Part shown: positions 22,518-35,022 of the stretch, in pieces
How positions within the stretch are numbered: the stretch's first letter is position 1
Layout of the letters: every line of letters starts with the position of its first letter
NCBI GenBank assembly: GCA_947247005.1
Contig: OX365947.1
Coordinates: 7,173,030 to 7,237,029, forward strand
Source of the DNA: Spisula solida
Taxonomy: Eukaryota > Mollusca > Bivalvia > Venerida > Mactridae
DNA length: 64,000 nt
Direction of reading: 5' to 3'
Notes under the pieces: model-generated
Database searches by the model: none
What the model saw: only the letters and a program-made list of their open reading frames with translations
What the model was told of the DNA's origin: nothing
Made by a program: the position numbers and the translations under genes

Positions 22518-23610
22518 GCTTGGCTATGAGCAATATTGTTTTCATGACCCTTATTTAATTTTGAGTTGTATAATTATAAAGATCGAGACAAAGTATCGTT
22601 AACGTTAATATATCGGTGTCTATAAAAAGTGCAAAACAACAGCTGTCAAAACATCAATGCAGGATTGTTGCGTGTTTTATATTGTATGTAACACACAGAC
22701 AAAATCACTGCGTATACAGTCCGTATATTCATGTCTGGCACTTGTATATACACATTGCAATATCATAACATTGTATTTTATTGTTTATACGCTTTAATTG
22801 GAGAAAAGGGCAGTGAAAACTAAAACCTTATTCACTAAACCACATACTTATACACAAACTATATATTAAATAAGACATTAATAAGAGAAGTTGCAACGTT
22901 TATGTACACAATGTTTTGTAAACAGGTGACTGACCTAATTAAACGAATTATGTCTGCAGGGATAATAAATTTAGAGATACGTATACATTGTATTAGGTTC
23001 ATGGTTTGATTTTTTGTAACAAAATACAATCTAACAAGTTCTAAGCATCCAGTCAAGTGATACTGGAAATGTGGGTGTTTTAACACGTGTATTTAACATT
23101 TAAATGGTTGATTAGAATGTAAAATATGGTCCTGTTTTTGCAAGTAGCGTTAAATGGAATAATGCCCATATAAGGATGTTAAGGTCGGGCAATATAAACA
23201 ATCTAACTGCTTGTTATTCTAGTATAGTATAATTATGTTGTCCGAGTCATGTGTCACAATACACGAATATAGTCAGTCAAACAGCCTGAAAAGGTGTAGC
23301 GAACACGTTTGTCAGCATCAAACTTCCAAAACCAGGGTTAGTTTGGCCTTATCATAGCAATGTTAAAGCCTTGGTCAAAACACGCGTAAAGTCTGGTCTA
23401 GTTTGTTAGAATTATGTTTCACAGGGATATTTGAGATACTTGACAGTATGTTATAATGTTTACACATACAGGGAATGCTATACCTAACACACATTCATTC
23501 ACATTTTCTTGTTTAACAGATGTTAGCGAGATTTGTATCACATACCGGGAATTATTCAACATGAGCATCAAAAATCGCAATAGTCTATTCACACTACCAA
23601 CTCCCTTGTG

Positions 23611-24061
23611 CAGTGTAGCCATACCACGTGACTTTGGCCTCACTATAGACTACAAATCCAAGACGAAAAGTGCTTCGCTTTGAAAACAAACATAACTGTA
23701 AGTGATTTATTTCTCACCGATGTCTATGAAACATACACCAGTCTAAGGGAATACTTATATGCCCCCTTCAAAATGACTTTTTCTGCTACTTACATGTAGC
23801 TGTTCATTCTAGCAACCCGTGATACCTTCGGATTGAATGTACAGTTTCAATCCGTCTTCTTTTCCAATGTTTCACAAAACGGCAGGCATAGTTGCTGATT
23901 GGATTCTACATGTCGTGGAAAGCTTACATGTTTTCCCTTAGACTGGCATATTATTTCATAGAAATCGATGAAGAAATAAAATATGTTTTCTAAACGAAGC
24001 AAATTGCTTCTTGGATCTGTAGCCTATATTGACGTAAAAGTCACGTGGTATTGCTACACTG
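23611..24061. repeat. Large imperfect inverted repeat
   Basis: The left arm (23,611-23,751: CAGTGTAGCCATACCACGTG ... CCAGTCTAAGGGAA) is complementary to 23,933-24,061 (TTCCCTTAGACTGG ... CACGTGGTATTGCTACACTG). Arms are about 130-140 bp with frequent mismatches; the loop is about 180 bp. It is likely a degenerate fold-back transposon. Its right end overlaps the start of a local tandem duplication. Confidence 0.65.
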
Positions 24062-24604
24062 TTATGGCACTTCATTGGAATATCGAACGTTCATATATTT
24101 AAATACTTATAACGCAGCGTGTTGTCTGCACGCGTGAATGTATTGGACCAATAATAAAAGATGCGTCTAAATCATTTCCATTAGCCTGTCAGAGAATGCT
24201 TGGGGTTACGCTGTTAGGACAATGGATAAAAAGATCTAGGTAAAGACTATCGAACAAAACACGTGACTGATGTAATGTAATTGTAAACAATTACACAAGA
24301 ATATATTTTATTGACATTAAAGTGGTATTGCTACACTGTTTTGGCGTTTCTTTAGAATATCGAACGTTCACATATTTAAATACTTATAAAGCAGCGTGTT
24401 GTCTGCACGCGTGAATGTATTGGACCAATAATAAAAGATGCGTCTAAATCATTTCCATTAGCCTGTCAGAGACTGCCTGGGGTTACGCTGTTAGGACAAT
24501 GGATAAAAAGATCTAGGTAAATTATTACCATCGAACAAAACACGTGACTGATGTAATGTAATTGTAAACAATTACTCAAGAATATATTTTATTGACATTA
24601 AAGT
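24045..24604 (+). repeat. Two-copy direct tandem duplication of about 280 bp
   Basis: GTGGTATTGCTACACTGTT begins both copies, at 24,045 and 24,322. Shared blocks include GAATATCGAACGTTCA, CAGCGTGTTGTCTGCACGCG and ATATTTTATTGACATTAAAG at the ends. Copies differ at scattered bases and small indels, so the duplication is not very recent. No ORF. Confidence 0.85.
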
Positions 24605-26580
24605 GAACCAACCTAATGGAAGCTAGAATGAACAATCTGTATTGTATGTTTACGTTAGGTTACAGCAGTTTATGTCAATCACAAGTTACCGTCTGTCATC
24701 TCAGAACAGCCATTATGTCAAACAAAATAAATCTACTTCTCGCATCGTTGATAAACATCACGACTAGATTGGTCAAATTAAGATGTCAGAAACGTATGTG
24801 ACGTATGCTGTGACAGGCACTTGAAACGTACTATACATGTATATCCTTAATTGTTAACTTTCCAAAGGCCTGATGCTGAGTCAATGTTGCTATAATTCTA
24901 AATGTACTGTACAAAGTCATGTATTTTATAAATAGTTTTTGCGTAACTTATTACTTAAGATTAGTGACGTATGCAGTGTCAGATAAAACGTATGTATCTG
25001 TTATTGTTTGCTTTCCAGATGCCCGTTGTGCTATTTTAAGTACGTGCATGTATCATATAAATAGTTTATTTGAGTAACTTATTACAACTCTTTATAGATG
25101 CGAGCAACTTGTGTATGATTCGGGAAATGTTGCGTTTTCTGTTTGTTAATTCTACGTATAAAACTATGTACATATATTACCTAAGCTGCTCGATCATTGC
25201 AACAACTTGCCGCAGGCGTTATGCTCAATATGTCATAGTCATATAGAAGTAATTAATCTAGACTGTACCAAAACATTTATATGGTATAATTATTATGTTT
25301 TATGATGTATAAATGTGCTTTAATGGTACGGAATGACTTCGAATCACTCAAGACCCTTAATTATGGCTAAAGGGTTCAGACCCCACCCTAGACATTGGTT
25401 AATATTGTTCTTATGAGAGAGTGTCGTCTCGCTGACGTATAGCTTCTAGGACGGCGGTCCTACCTTAAGTATATCAATAAGGCGTTCATTCACACAAGCA
25501 GTTACAAAAATATGAATATGACCATGACAAGATTATTCATCCCTTTGGTGCAACAGGTTGTATCTAACAATATGACGTAAGGTAGTACTCAACAAAAAAG
25601 GAACGAAAAGCACAAAAAGGAACAAAAAGAAACAAACAGCAAACAACACAGTCACAAAACCGACCTAGAATTTAAATTAAACCTCTGCAAGTCATAATTT
25701 CAGGTGCCAAAAAATCCTTAATAAATAGGATATCGCGTGTAGCATCGCGTCCTTTATTACAGCAGAAGTGAACAAAAGGAAAATAGTTGACACAAAAGAG
25801 GACCTCTCATATAGTTTGACTGAATTGGCCCGAGACTTTAGCATATTCCCTCCCTTGCCTTCATTAATCTCCAGTTGGTAATTTCAATATATTTAAACAT
25901 TCCGACGCCTCATAACAACCGACGATGGTTACCAACAAAGCGCTACCGAATTTTAATTAGTCTCAAGCTAATACTTTCGAACTATATATTTTGTGATATT
26001 TGAACAGGTTTGCCAAAATTACAGTCTCATATTGTTAAAATGAGCACACACCTTCCGAACTATTTAGTTTGTGATACTGAAGATGTTTGGCAAGATGACA
26101 GTCTCGCATTGTTAAACTACCACAAACCTTATATGTATCAAGATGTTTATATGTTTTCTTATTGAGGAGTTAAATTAAGTATGAATGGTTAAATATATGA
26201 ATACCAGCTGTATACATGTGTAAATGGTTTATAGTCTTATACTGTATATAAGATTCAGCATTTCAAGCTTTATTTGGAACACCAGTCATATGACAATACA
26301 TAAAACTGTGAAACAGGTCAAAGATGACCCCTGATCACAATATAAATATAAAATATTTCTGCATAATCGGACTGTTGTCAAGGTCAAATACAGACGGAAC
26401 AAATGAATAATATAAAAGTAAAAGTAGCCTGGAAGGACATAGTTAGTATGATTTGTTGCATGTAGCTTGATCAATGTTTGTATATAAGAGGACAGTCAAA
26501 ACCTCTTGGATTACTGCATTTTTGCTTATTTTTTGTACTAGTTTCCCGCAACTTTATAAATACATGTACCATTTTTCTTT

Positions 26581-26799
26581 GCCTAGGTCCCACTGAGCAG
26601 TTTTTGCCTAGGCGATGTACTCCCGATGGAAATTAATGAGTTATCAGGACCTCGGGAACAGGTTCGTCGTGGTCTAGGGGAAGATTCGGGGAAGTCATGA
26701 GACAGTTTACGATATAGGAAGGAATTGTGATGAATCTGGTGGTGTCGGAAGAAATCGGAAGAACATTGCCGATGTGGAATTCCTCAGTGGAACCTAGGC
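26581..26799. mobile_element. 219-bp MITE with GCCTAGGT ends
   Basis: TIRs GCCTAGGTCCCACTGAG and CTCAGTGGAACCTAGGC differ at one position, and TTT flanks both sides as a possible 3-bp target duplication. The interior is GA-rich with no ORF. A 3-bp duplication would suit PIF/Harbinger-type elements (inference). Confidence 0.65.
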
Positions 26800-28250
26800 T
26801 TTAATATCAATGCAGATGCCTCCTGGTTTGCTGGTGTGTTGAATGCATGACACATACATGTATATTATATATAACATGATAGAGTAAAGATCTGTATCAT
26901 TTTTACTGTAACGGAACATATATAATATAGATGTTATCTTGTTATATGCATGTAAACTGATGGGCAAAATGCCTGATGTTTCCAAATAAACCGTACGTTT
27001 TTACAGAATCATATGTCATATTACGTCTAGATTGTCGACACGCACTAAATTTATTTTATATTGTATATTACTTTTTATACATTTTTAGTATGTAATGTTG
27101 AAAGGTATACCTAGACTAGATATGTTGGTGTACTCATAGCTGTATGGAACATTGTTGATTTATTCGTCATTGGCGAATGTTAAATTGTTAAAAATATACT
27201 AGCACATGTATTCATGTATATATACTTATATATACGTTATATTAGCCTTATCAATAAAGACACATGCATAATATAAACACTGCACGGTCGACTGACCGCT
27301 TGTTATCAGTGTGGTTTAAAGAGTATATCATTGAAAGATTGAACAAAATGCATTTGATTTTTATTTGTAGGGGACAGCTAGGCTTAGTGTTATATTTTGG
27401 GGATATGTTTAAATATGTTAACATTAACTTATCTACACGTCGTGTAAGGTCGAAGTTCTCATTAATTATAAGACAAAGACATGTATATGAAATATTGTTC
27501 CGGAACAACATGACGGTTGCTGTAATGTAACTTAATGTAAAGATAAATCATGTAATGTATTATTTACTTTGTTTGTCATTGTAAACAAACACGGGTCACC
27601 TTGTACCATACTTACAAAACATTCGGGATTCTGAACGTATATTTACGGTATTAACCAAGGGAATCCGACATAATCAGTTTCTTTATTCATTTTAATGGTA
27701 TCTTTTTAAGTGTTTTATGAAGGCCATGTGAGTGATAAATCCTCGACTTTGCCGATGAGGTATACGTTACATTGAATATAAATATAAACATAACTAGAGA
27801 CTAGATTATTACTTAAAACGTACTTCAAGAAATAAAAAGGACAACTTATAGTGCGAAAATAGCATTGATGTGACATGGCTGTACTTTGCTTTTTTAAAGG
27901 CTCAAATTGTTATTGGCACAGGAAGCTGTGATTGAGGGTGGCAACGTTTTCGGTAAATTATAACAACTTGTTTTACAGCCTATGGTAATGAATTCGTTTA
28001 AAACTGTCGCCATGGTCAAAACTTGTGCCAAACAAGACCAGTGACTTTATTTTCAAAACCCTCGCCATAGAGAGTCTCTAGAAGTTGGAGGTCATTGGAT
28101 ATTATGGCAGGGACAACAAACTATAGTGACCACGCACTTCCGGCAGTCTCCGTCGAACAAACAAATAAACAAAGCCTACTCAACACATGGCTCAACCACA
28201 TGGCCAGTATCGTGTATAATTTGTTATTTCAAATTTAAGAATATACTTAC
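26800..28250. other. Intron stretch, no supported gene
   Basis: AT-rich intron adjoining exon 1 of the zinc transporter. Short ORFs on both strands at 27,251-27,530 overlap each other and show no domain or splice context. No inverted-repeat element was noticed. Confidence 0.45.
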
Positions 28251-28622
28251 AATAGTGTCGGTACAAGTCAGAGAACGTTTGCGGCGAAATTCTACACTGC
28301 AATGGAACGAGTGTGTAAACTTGTCTAACATACGTTCCAAAACATCCTCAGTAAACTCCTCCATCTTGTGTACTTGGAACATTTCCATTACTTCGTGGTA
28401 CGGATCTAACATCTTCTCTGATAAGTCTGATGCCGTATCTAGAGCATCGGACACCGTGTCTTCTAGAGTTTCAGCAGCGTTGCTAACCATGTCGTTTAAC
28501 GGTTCCACTATTAAATCCTTAGCAGTATCCATAGCATCGCTTACAACTTCACCAATACATTGTACACGATCCGTATAACACATACACGCCACTGCTATCG
28601 TCAAAAATGTTTTAAACTCCAT
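28251..28622 (-). CDS. ZIP zinc transporter, first coding exon (signal peptide)
   Basis: This 372-bp coding part ends at donor ATT/GTAAGT, phase 0. The chosen ATG (28,622) gives a signal peptide MEFKTFLTIAVACMCYTDRV. An upstream in-frame ATG at 28,757 would bury it. Residues 25-90 are amphipathic (repeats of VSDAMDTA, VSNAAETLEDTVSDALDTAS), then a Cys-flanked tail with RRKR before CTDTI. This suits the extracellular N-terminus of a LIV-1 ZIP. Assignment to the same gene rests on phase match, strand and the presence of a signal peptide; the intron to exon 2 is 12.5 kb. Confidence 0.6.
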
Positions 28623-30009
28623 TATTTTCTTTAATGAATAGCGAATACTTTTAAAAGAAACGAAATATATGTGACATGAATTTAAGAACAACAATAGTGA
28701 ATTCTTCGGTAACCGCTTTTGTAACACCACAATCAAACAACAATGTGATCCCTTCACTGCCTAAACAAATTGGCTAATGATAAAAACAACAGTATATAAC
28801 AATAAGTAAGCTCCCGTCCTCACGAAACACTGACAAATCGTGTCAGTTATTAATGATCTACGTTAACGTATGTGTGTTGTCAACGGTGAACAAAATGTCT
28901 GTGTTCTGAGTCAGTTATGACGTCACACCGCGTGCCCTGTCATCTGTGACCAGGTAATATGTCGACTAATTAACAACAAAAATATTATTTGGTGGGAGGG
29001 TTTTTGCGAAATAAAACGGAATACAGATAATATGGCGCCGCTGGTGATGCGACATTGACACACTCCTTTTTTGGACATTGCATGCCCGCGATGACGTAGG
29101 GTCACGTGATCTAAATAGTTCCTGTCACTGAATGAATTATACTATTAAAATAAAGGAAGTAACTACCTATTTGTAGAACACCCGATAAAAAGCAACTTGT
29201 GAGAAACAAGAACTATATTGACGACTATAGTAATCCTAATATGATATATGCACCGACTCTCAGTTCGTTAGCTAAGACGAACCGAAAACCGATGTAACGC
29301 TCTGACGGAACTCAAAATACACGACGTCTGAGGGTTACGCTGGTTTTAGTTCCGTCATAGCCAAATAAAAACAGTACAATTCTCTAAGGGAACTAAGGAG
29401 CGGTGTATCGGGGTTACTACCGTGCTTACGAGAGGTATTAATCATGTATAAATCGACTATTCAGGTCAGTCACGTGTTAACATAGCACTGAGTGTATAAC
29501 ATTATAATTGCAATTTCTCTATAATCTCTTTTTTAATAGGTAACGTTACATGTATTTTCAAATTGAGTATTTGTATGTAGCTTAGTGAATCGTGAATAAG
29601 GTATTGGTTGTCACTGCCTTTTTTCTCCAATTAAAATATTATGCTATTGCAATACATGTTTACAAGTGACACACCTGATTAAACGGACTATATATGATTA
29701 AGTATTTTCGTGCCATGACTATTGTCACGAAATACCATATTCATTAATAAAGTATATATATATATACATGTACGCGGTTGTGACAACCGTCCTAATTTTA
29801 ACCACAAAACCCTTTGAATGCGTGACCAGTTAATCTGAAATGGTATAACAAGACAGTCATGTAATATTTATAGACAATGTCTGATGAAAATAAGTGAGAA
29901 ATGCATGATACATGTCCGTATACATAGATTATGAATTGGACAATGACAACACCATGTCGTATAATTGTTTTGGTGCAAAACCTCCTTGAATGTGTGACTC
30001 TGTAAATAC
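28623..30009. other. Presumed 5' flank of the ZIP gene
   Basis: No ORF with support. This should contain the zinc transporter promoter, but I could not identify a TATA box or a metal-response element (TGCRCNC) with confidence. Confidence 0.4.
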
Positions 30010-30241
30010 CAGGGTGCATGTACCACGTGACTTTTTTGCTATTCAGGGACATCAGAAAATAGCCGAATCGCTCGACTCCGGTAACATTTCTCTTTTTAAT
30101 GTGACGGCCCTCATCTATCTCTTGTTCTTATATAGGTAGCATAAATGAACGAAATGACGAAAAATGTTACCTGAGTCGAGCGATTCGGCTATTTTCTGAT
30201 GTCCCTGAATAGCAAAAAAGTCACGTGGTACATGCACCCTG
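30010..30241. mobile_element. 232-bp hairpin MITE with 5-bp target duplication
   Basis: Arms of 80 bp (CAGGGTGCATGTACCACGTG ... GGTAACATTT and its complement) match with a single mismatch at the GACTC(C/A)GG position. A 72-bp loop separates them. AATAC directly flanks both sides as a target-site duplication. The arms contain CACGTGAC (E-box like). A transcript would fold into a near-perfect long hairpin. Confidence 0.82.
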
Positions 30242-31980
30242 AATACGGTTGTATAAAACACAGCGACATTATATTTGGGAATAGCAAAACTAAGCATTAT
30301 ATTTTCATTTTGAAATTATTTCCAAATTTTAATTTCACCAAACATTTTGTTTTAACCTTGCTTTTGTCAGAGGGTTTGGTAAACTGTTTTTAAAATTTGA
30401 AACCGACGATACGATAACTATTTAGTTAGTATACGATAACTCTGTCGTTACTGACGATAGCCTGCAGTCCTTACTTGCACAAAAATTTGAACTTGGTACA
30501 TTCGTCAAGAAAGTGCTGAAAAACGGTACGCTATCGGCGAGCACAGCTTGCTGTTAGCGTTACGTTGCATAGATATAGCGCTATTTGGTAGCGGTTTGGT
30601 TAGTCAACGGGCTCCTGGCCCTTCGTACAAGCGTATGGAACAAGAGAACAAGATTAATATATGTCGAGTCACCGTGGACGTCACTAGAGGAATCGGATTT
30701 ACGTTGATTTTAATCATGACAACAACAATCCCATTCTGAGTGTGACTTCCGTACCTATAGACACGGTAGGAATCTAAATTCTCGCGGGACATACCTGGAA
30801 CGCGATGTCCGAGAGTAAATCTAAACTAATAATTAATTAATGAACGTTTGATAGATATAATAGATATATATACTCGACTAATATAAATTTGACCGAAGCA
30901 TATTACCATCTATGGGAATTTGACGATGCTTATGGTTAAAGTTTAAAAGGAAAGTAAATAATTACTATTGATTTGACGACTTTTGTTGACATTAATATTA
31001 TCACATTGGGAATAATTCAAAATATTAGTTCTATATTAAAGTCCCAGGGGTGAATCCTTTATTGTATCATTAACATTAACATACCTTTAATTCCCTCAAT
31101 ACATGCAATATACCTAGTGTAACACGGAGAATTTGACATGATCCTGACCTTTACGCATGGATATATTACAATCCTGCGTTGAATATATAAATTTCCGCGA
31201 GCAAATCGCGCAATATCGGACCTTTATATACATGTGTTGGTATTACACCTCGAGCGTCTTCGTGATACTCCCCGCTTATGAAAATAAAGACAATGTATCA
31301 GATGTGAAATTACGCTAATAGAAGGTCGAGAGTCGTGCCAACTTCTCTGGACTGTACAAACATGTAAATATCAGAGTACGTCATCATAAACTGGTACCAG
31401 TAACTGACCTGACAATATTATTTCTATGTCCAGACGGAGCATGTGGATAGCATACCATTTCCTACTGTCTTACTGGTCAAGTCAGATTTTTGTTGGTGTA
31501 AAGTATGTGTATATACTCCGTTATTGAGAATTGAAAAATAAAAATTTCACGGTAAGTAATTCTAATTTATCTAACAATATGATTTTTTAAATTTCTACAA
31601 TAACATTTTTCTAGTGGCATAGTTGTATTATTGAAATAACATAAAATAATAGATCTATACCAAGTATTTATAAAAATTATGACTTTCACTCAGTCGTTGA
31701 GGTACTCTATCATTTCATTTTCTGTCATTACATTGTTTGGACATATAAAGTGAGGATTCGAACCTATACTACTTCATACGACAAAATTGTTTATTCTTTG
31801 TCAACATTCACAACATACTGTGTGTTTTTTGTATTGCTTCTGTTTGGGAAATTTCAAATTCATCAAATAAAACATTTCACAAACATGTTTACTTATACCT
31901 TCCAATAGCTTTCATATAGGCGACTTGTTCATATAATTCCGACGATACTTACCACGCCTTCATTTACCAATTTCAAAGAT

Positions 31981-32187
31981 CACATCGTTCAACCCAATAC
32001 CACGTATTCGGTTGGTACCACGTACTCAGCTGGCAGCGAACGCCGCACGACTTTCATGCGAAGTAAGTATTGCTTGTATTTATATTCATTTTGCAGGGTT
32101 CGAACAAAACGAATTGTGCACGTCTAATTCGCTACCAGCTGAGTACGTGGTATCCATCCAATACGCTGTATCGGGTTGAACGGTGTG
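31981..32187. mobile_element. 207-bp inverted-repeat element in the Cys-loop gene 5' flank
   Basis: The left arm CACATCGTTCAACCCAATAC ... CCACGTACTCAGCTGG is mirrored by CCAGCTGAGTACGTGG ... CGGGTTGAACGGTGTG. Arms are about 55-60 bp and imperfect. AAGAT flanks both ends as a 5-bp target duplication. It ends 185 bp upstream of the receptor start codon, so it may lie in its promoter or 5' UTR. Confidence 0.75.
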
Positions 32188-32371
32188 AAGATGTTCATTG
32201 AAGTGTTTTTATAATCTTGAGGCAGAATATGAATTTCTAGGTAGTCATCAATTGTAATTACTTGGACGTTGTGTTAAGTAATCACAAACATCGTTACCCG
32301 CTCTACATCGACGTATGAAGTTAAACGTGTGTTTTATCTATTGTAGAGTTCTCGAGGGCATAAGAAGCAAA

Positions 32372-33622
32372 ATGGTCAATAAAACCTATGTGTTTGTGAT
32401 AGCCTTCTTCTTGGTTTGTCTCACATTCCAATACAGTTATTGTACGAACACCACACATACAGAAAGTCTATATAAGATGTTGTTGGATGGCTACAGCAAG
32501 GACATTATTGCTCAGGACATCGTAATACTAAATACATTTGTCGTTCTAGTGGGCATCAATAAATTCGATGAGTTAAATGGAGACATAGAGCTGACGTGTC
32601 TGTTTGATATGAAATGGCACGATGACCGACTTACATGGACACCGTCCGAATACGGCGGTAAAACGTCTTTACAAATTCCTGTTGCCCGAATATGGCATCC
32701 AATGTTGTACTTGATACAATCTGTTGAAACAATTCAAGTAATTGGAAGTATATCGGAGTTGGTTCGTATATACAGTAACGGTACAGTGAGTTGGTTGTCA
32801 CCGAACGTTCTAAAGGTGATGTGTTCCGTTGATGTTACTTACTACCCATTTGATACGCAAGTATTTTTTATGAGTGTGTCACCGTGGGCATACACCAAGG
32901 AAGAAATGGTATTTGTCATAATCCAAAAAGAATTAGAACTTTCCAGTGTGTATGCTAACAGCCAGTGGGACTTTGTTTCTGGTTCTGTCTACCCTTTAAC
33001 GACACCGCACCAAGCTGACGTCATCGATATTCAAATCACATTGCGTCGAAAAAGTGAATTTTATGTTGTTTACATCATTAGTCCGCTTATTTTCCTCGGC
33101 TGTATCAACAACTTGGTGTTTGTGATGCCAGCGTCTTCAGGAGAAAGAACGTCGGTGGCCATAACAGTGTTCTTGTCGTTTGTTGTATTTATGGAAATGG
33201 TCAACGCACATGTACCAGAAAGCTCGTCGCCACTAGCATATATATATTACTATATGTTATTCCTGCTAACATACAGTTCCACGGCTCTTTTTCTTTGTAT
33301 AATGTCACTTCGAATTTTCGACAAAGACGGGCCAGTGCCACCAAAGGTTGTACAACTTGTAAAGTATCTGAGGTTTTGGCGTTTAAAATGCAGAAAACAA
33401 AACGTGTCACCGACCGATGACGCAGAGGGTGAAAATGAACATGATTATCCCCAAAAGGCAAAGTTAGAACATACAGACATCGTGTTAGCAGATACAAACG
33501 AGGTGACGTGGAAAATCGTCGGTAAAACGTTTGACAAATACTGCTTTGGTGTTTTGTCGTTTGTGTATGTTATATATACTGTGATAACCTTCGCTCGACT
33601 GTACAGTAACATTGGTCTCTGA
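32372..33622 (+). CDS. Cys-loop (nicotinic-type) ligand-gated ion channel subunit
   Basis: An intronless 416-residue subunit. Residues 1-24 are a signal peptide. The ectodomain has WHDDRLTWTPSEY (W-x-D-x-x-L-x-W), RIWHPMLYL, and CSVDVTYYPFDTQ (Cys-loop, C151). Membrane helices: M1 about 230-252 with SPLIFLGCINN, M2 about 258-279 beginning GERTSVAITVF, M3 about 290-313, M4 about 389-410. A GE(K/R) motif at the start of M2 is usual for cation channels. The vicinal Cys pair of alpha subunits is absent in loop C. The second Cys of the Cys-loop is replaced by Phe165. I chose the ATG at 32,372 because it starts the signal peptide; the in-frame ATG at 32,315 would add 19 residues. TCTATTGTAG just upstream could be the acceptor of a 5' UTR intron. 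Confidence 0.9.
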   Translation: MVNKTYVFVIAFFLVCLTFQYSYCTNTTHTESLYKMLLDGYSKDIIAQDIVILNTFVVLVGINKFDELNGDIELTCLFDMKWHDDRLTWTPSEYGGKTSLQIPVARIWHPMLYLIQSVETIQVIGSISELVRIYSNGTVSWLSPNVLKVMCSVDVTYYPFDTQVFFMSVSPWAYTKEEMVFVIIQKELELSSVYANSQWDFVSGSVYPLTTPHQADVIDIQITLRRKSEFYVVYIISPLIFLGCINNLVFVMPASSGERTSVAITVFLSFVVFMEMVNAHVPESSSPLAYIYYYMLFLLTYSSTALFLCIMSLRIFDKDGPVPPKVVQLVKYLRFWRLKCRKQNVSPTDDAEGENEHDYPQKAKLEHTDIVLADTNEVTWKIVGKTFDKYCFGVLSFVYVIYTVITFARLYSNIGL

Positions 33623-33633
33623 ATATTATACAG

Positions 33634-33665
33634 TTATGAACGTACGAGGGTCGTTCATTTAATAC
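33634..33665. repeat. Mariner-like end fragment
   Basis: GTACGAGGGTCGTTCATTTA with a preceding TA-like context resembles a mariner-type TIR, but no matching right end was found. It lies directly 3' of the channel stop codon, probably in the 3' UTR. Confidence 0.3.
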
Positions 33666-34551
33666 CCGGACGATCGATATTGCTGGAAAACAAGAAGATC
33701 GATATTGATGAAAACGTACAGGAATACATTCACACCATTCCTTAATTAACATACGACATTTCAACTTGTTGCGAAGAAGGATTTACATAATACTAGTGTT
33801 TTAATAATTATAATATGTAACGCGAGTCGGTCCAAGTCGACGTCAAAATAGTGTGACGTTACGCCATTTTCGCTCCTAAAACGTGACACTTTTTCTCTAT
33901 TTGATCATCGTTTTGGAGCCATAAAGTCACGTGAGCACACACATTTACCATTTTAAGAAGTTCGGTAGTGATGTTAAATGCTGTATCCACGATAATTTCG
34001 CATAGTTCCGTAATCACTGTAGTAGCATTTTTCAAGAAGTGTTACCCCTCCACACGTGTTTAACCGACGACACTTTCCTCTTTCGTATGTTGAGTGGATG
34101 AAGCCGATGTTTCGTTGACCTTTAAACAAGAACTATGAGATGTGAATCTTGCAGTTTCATTATTTGCTGGAAATGTGATACTGTGGAAATGATCTTTATT
34201 GTGTTTTCAATGACTTGGGTCTTTGTGGAAATGGTAATTACTCTAGTTACATTTGTTCCAAAAAGATATAAATAGGAAATTCTGAAAGAGCTTTCTGAAA
34301 TTCGAGTTTTCATTTAGTTGAATATCAAACTCACGACTGGCTTGAAATTCTATTTCAGTTGGAAATTCGAGTTTTCATTTTGTCGAACTTCAAAACCATA
34401 ATAGATATTCAAATGAAACTGGCTATATTTATTGCCAATGAAAATACGCATATCTGTAGCAAGGGGCAACAACACTAGCTTTAATAAATTTTGACTTACG
34501 TCCCTTTTCAGCTTCAAAATCTTTGGCCATAGTTCAAAACGGTTCGAGATA

Positions 34552-34763
34552 CTGTAAACCAATTTATTTTCGCGAATACTAACTTTCGCGTTTTGCTGAT
34601 CGTGGGCATATTCGCGACTACAAATTTTAATGTTTTTAAGTTCCCTGGAGTGTCTTTATTAATGTTTAAGCACTTTCTCGGCGACTTAATTTTGCGAAAT
34701 TCTAACATTCGCGAACTCCGTGAAACTAAATCGCGCGAAATAATTTCTAGGTTAACAGTATTC
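34552..34763. mobile_element. MITE with ATACTGTAAACC ends
   Basis: The left end ATACTGTAAACCAATTTATT with TTCGCGA is mirrored by TCGCGCGAAATAATTTCTAG and GTTAACAGTAT at the right. Repeated TTCGCGA motifs lie inside. The arms are imperfect (about 30 bp). No ORF. Confidence 0.6.
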
Positions 34764-35022
34764 AAATTCTTTAATGAAACTTGCTAAACTTACTGGTATT
34801 GACTAAGACAATAAGTACATGTATGTGGAGCAAAAAACTATACACACATTTGTAGCAAAGGGCGACAACTGTAGCTTAAAATTTATTCGACTGATTTAAT
34901 TCTTATTCATTACTTTTCTTTTCCCTCCCCCTCTTCTTGCATGCTTCCACGGGGCCCTGCTCACGACAGTGATAATTCTAGTTTCTTTGCATATCATGAC
35001 AGACTGGTATGTACGACTGCTG

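Noticed and set aside
28126..28578. 150-codon plus-strand ORF
   Set aside because: It is the antisense shadow of ZIP exon 1, which has a signal peptide and a consensus donor on the minus strand.
33201..33497. 98-codon minus-strand ORF inside the channel gene
   Set aside because: Antisense shadow of a well-supported coding sequence.
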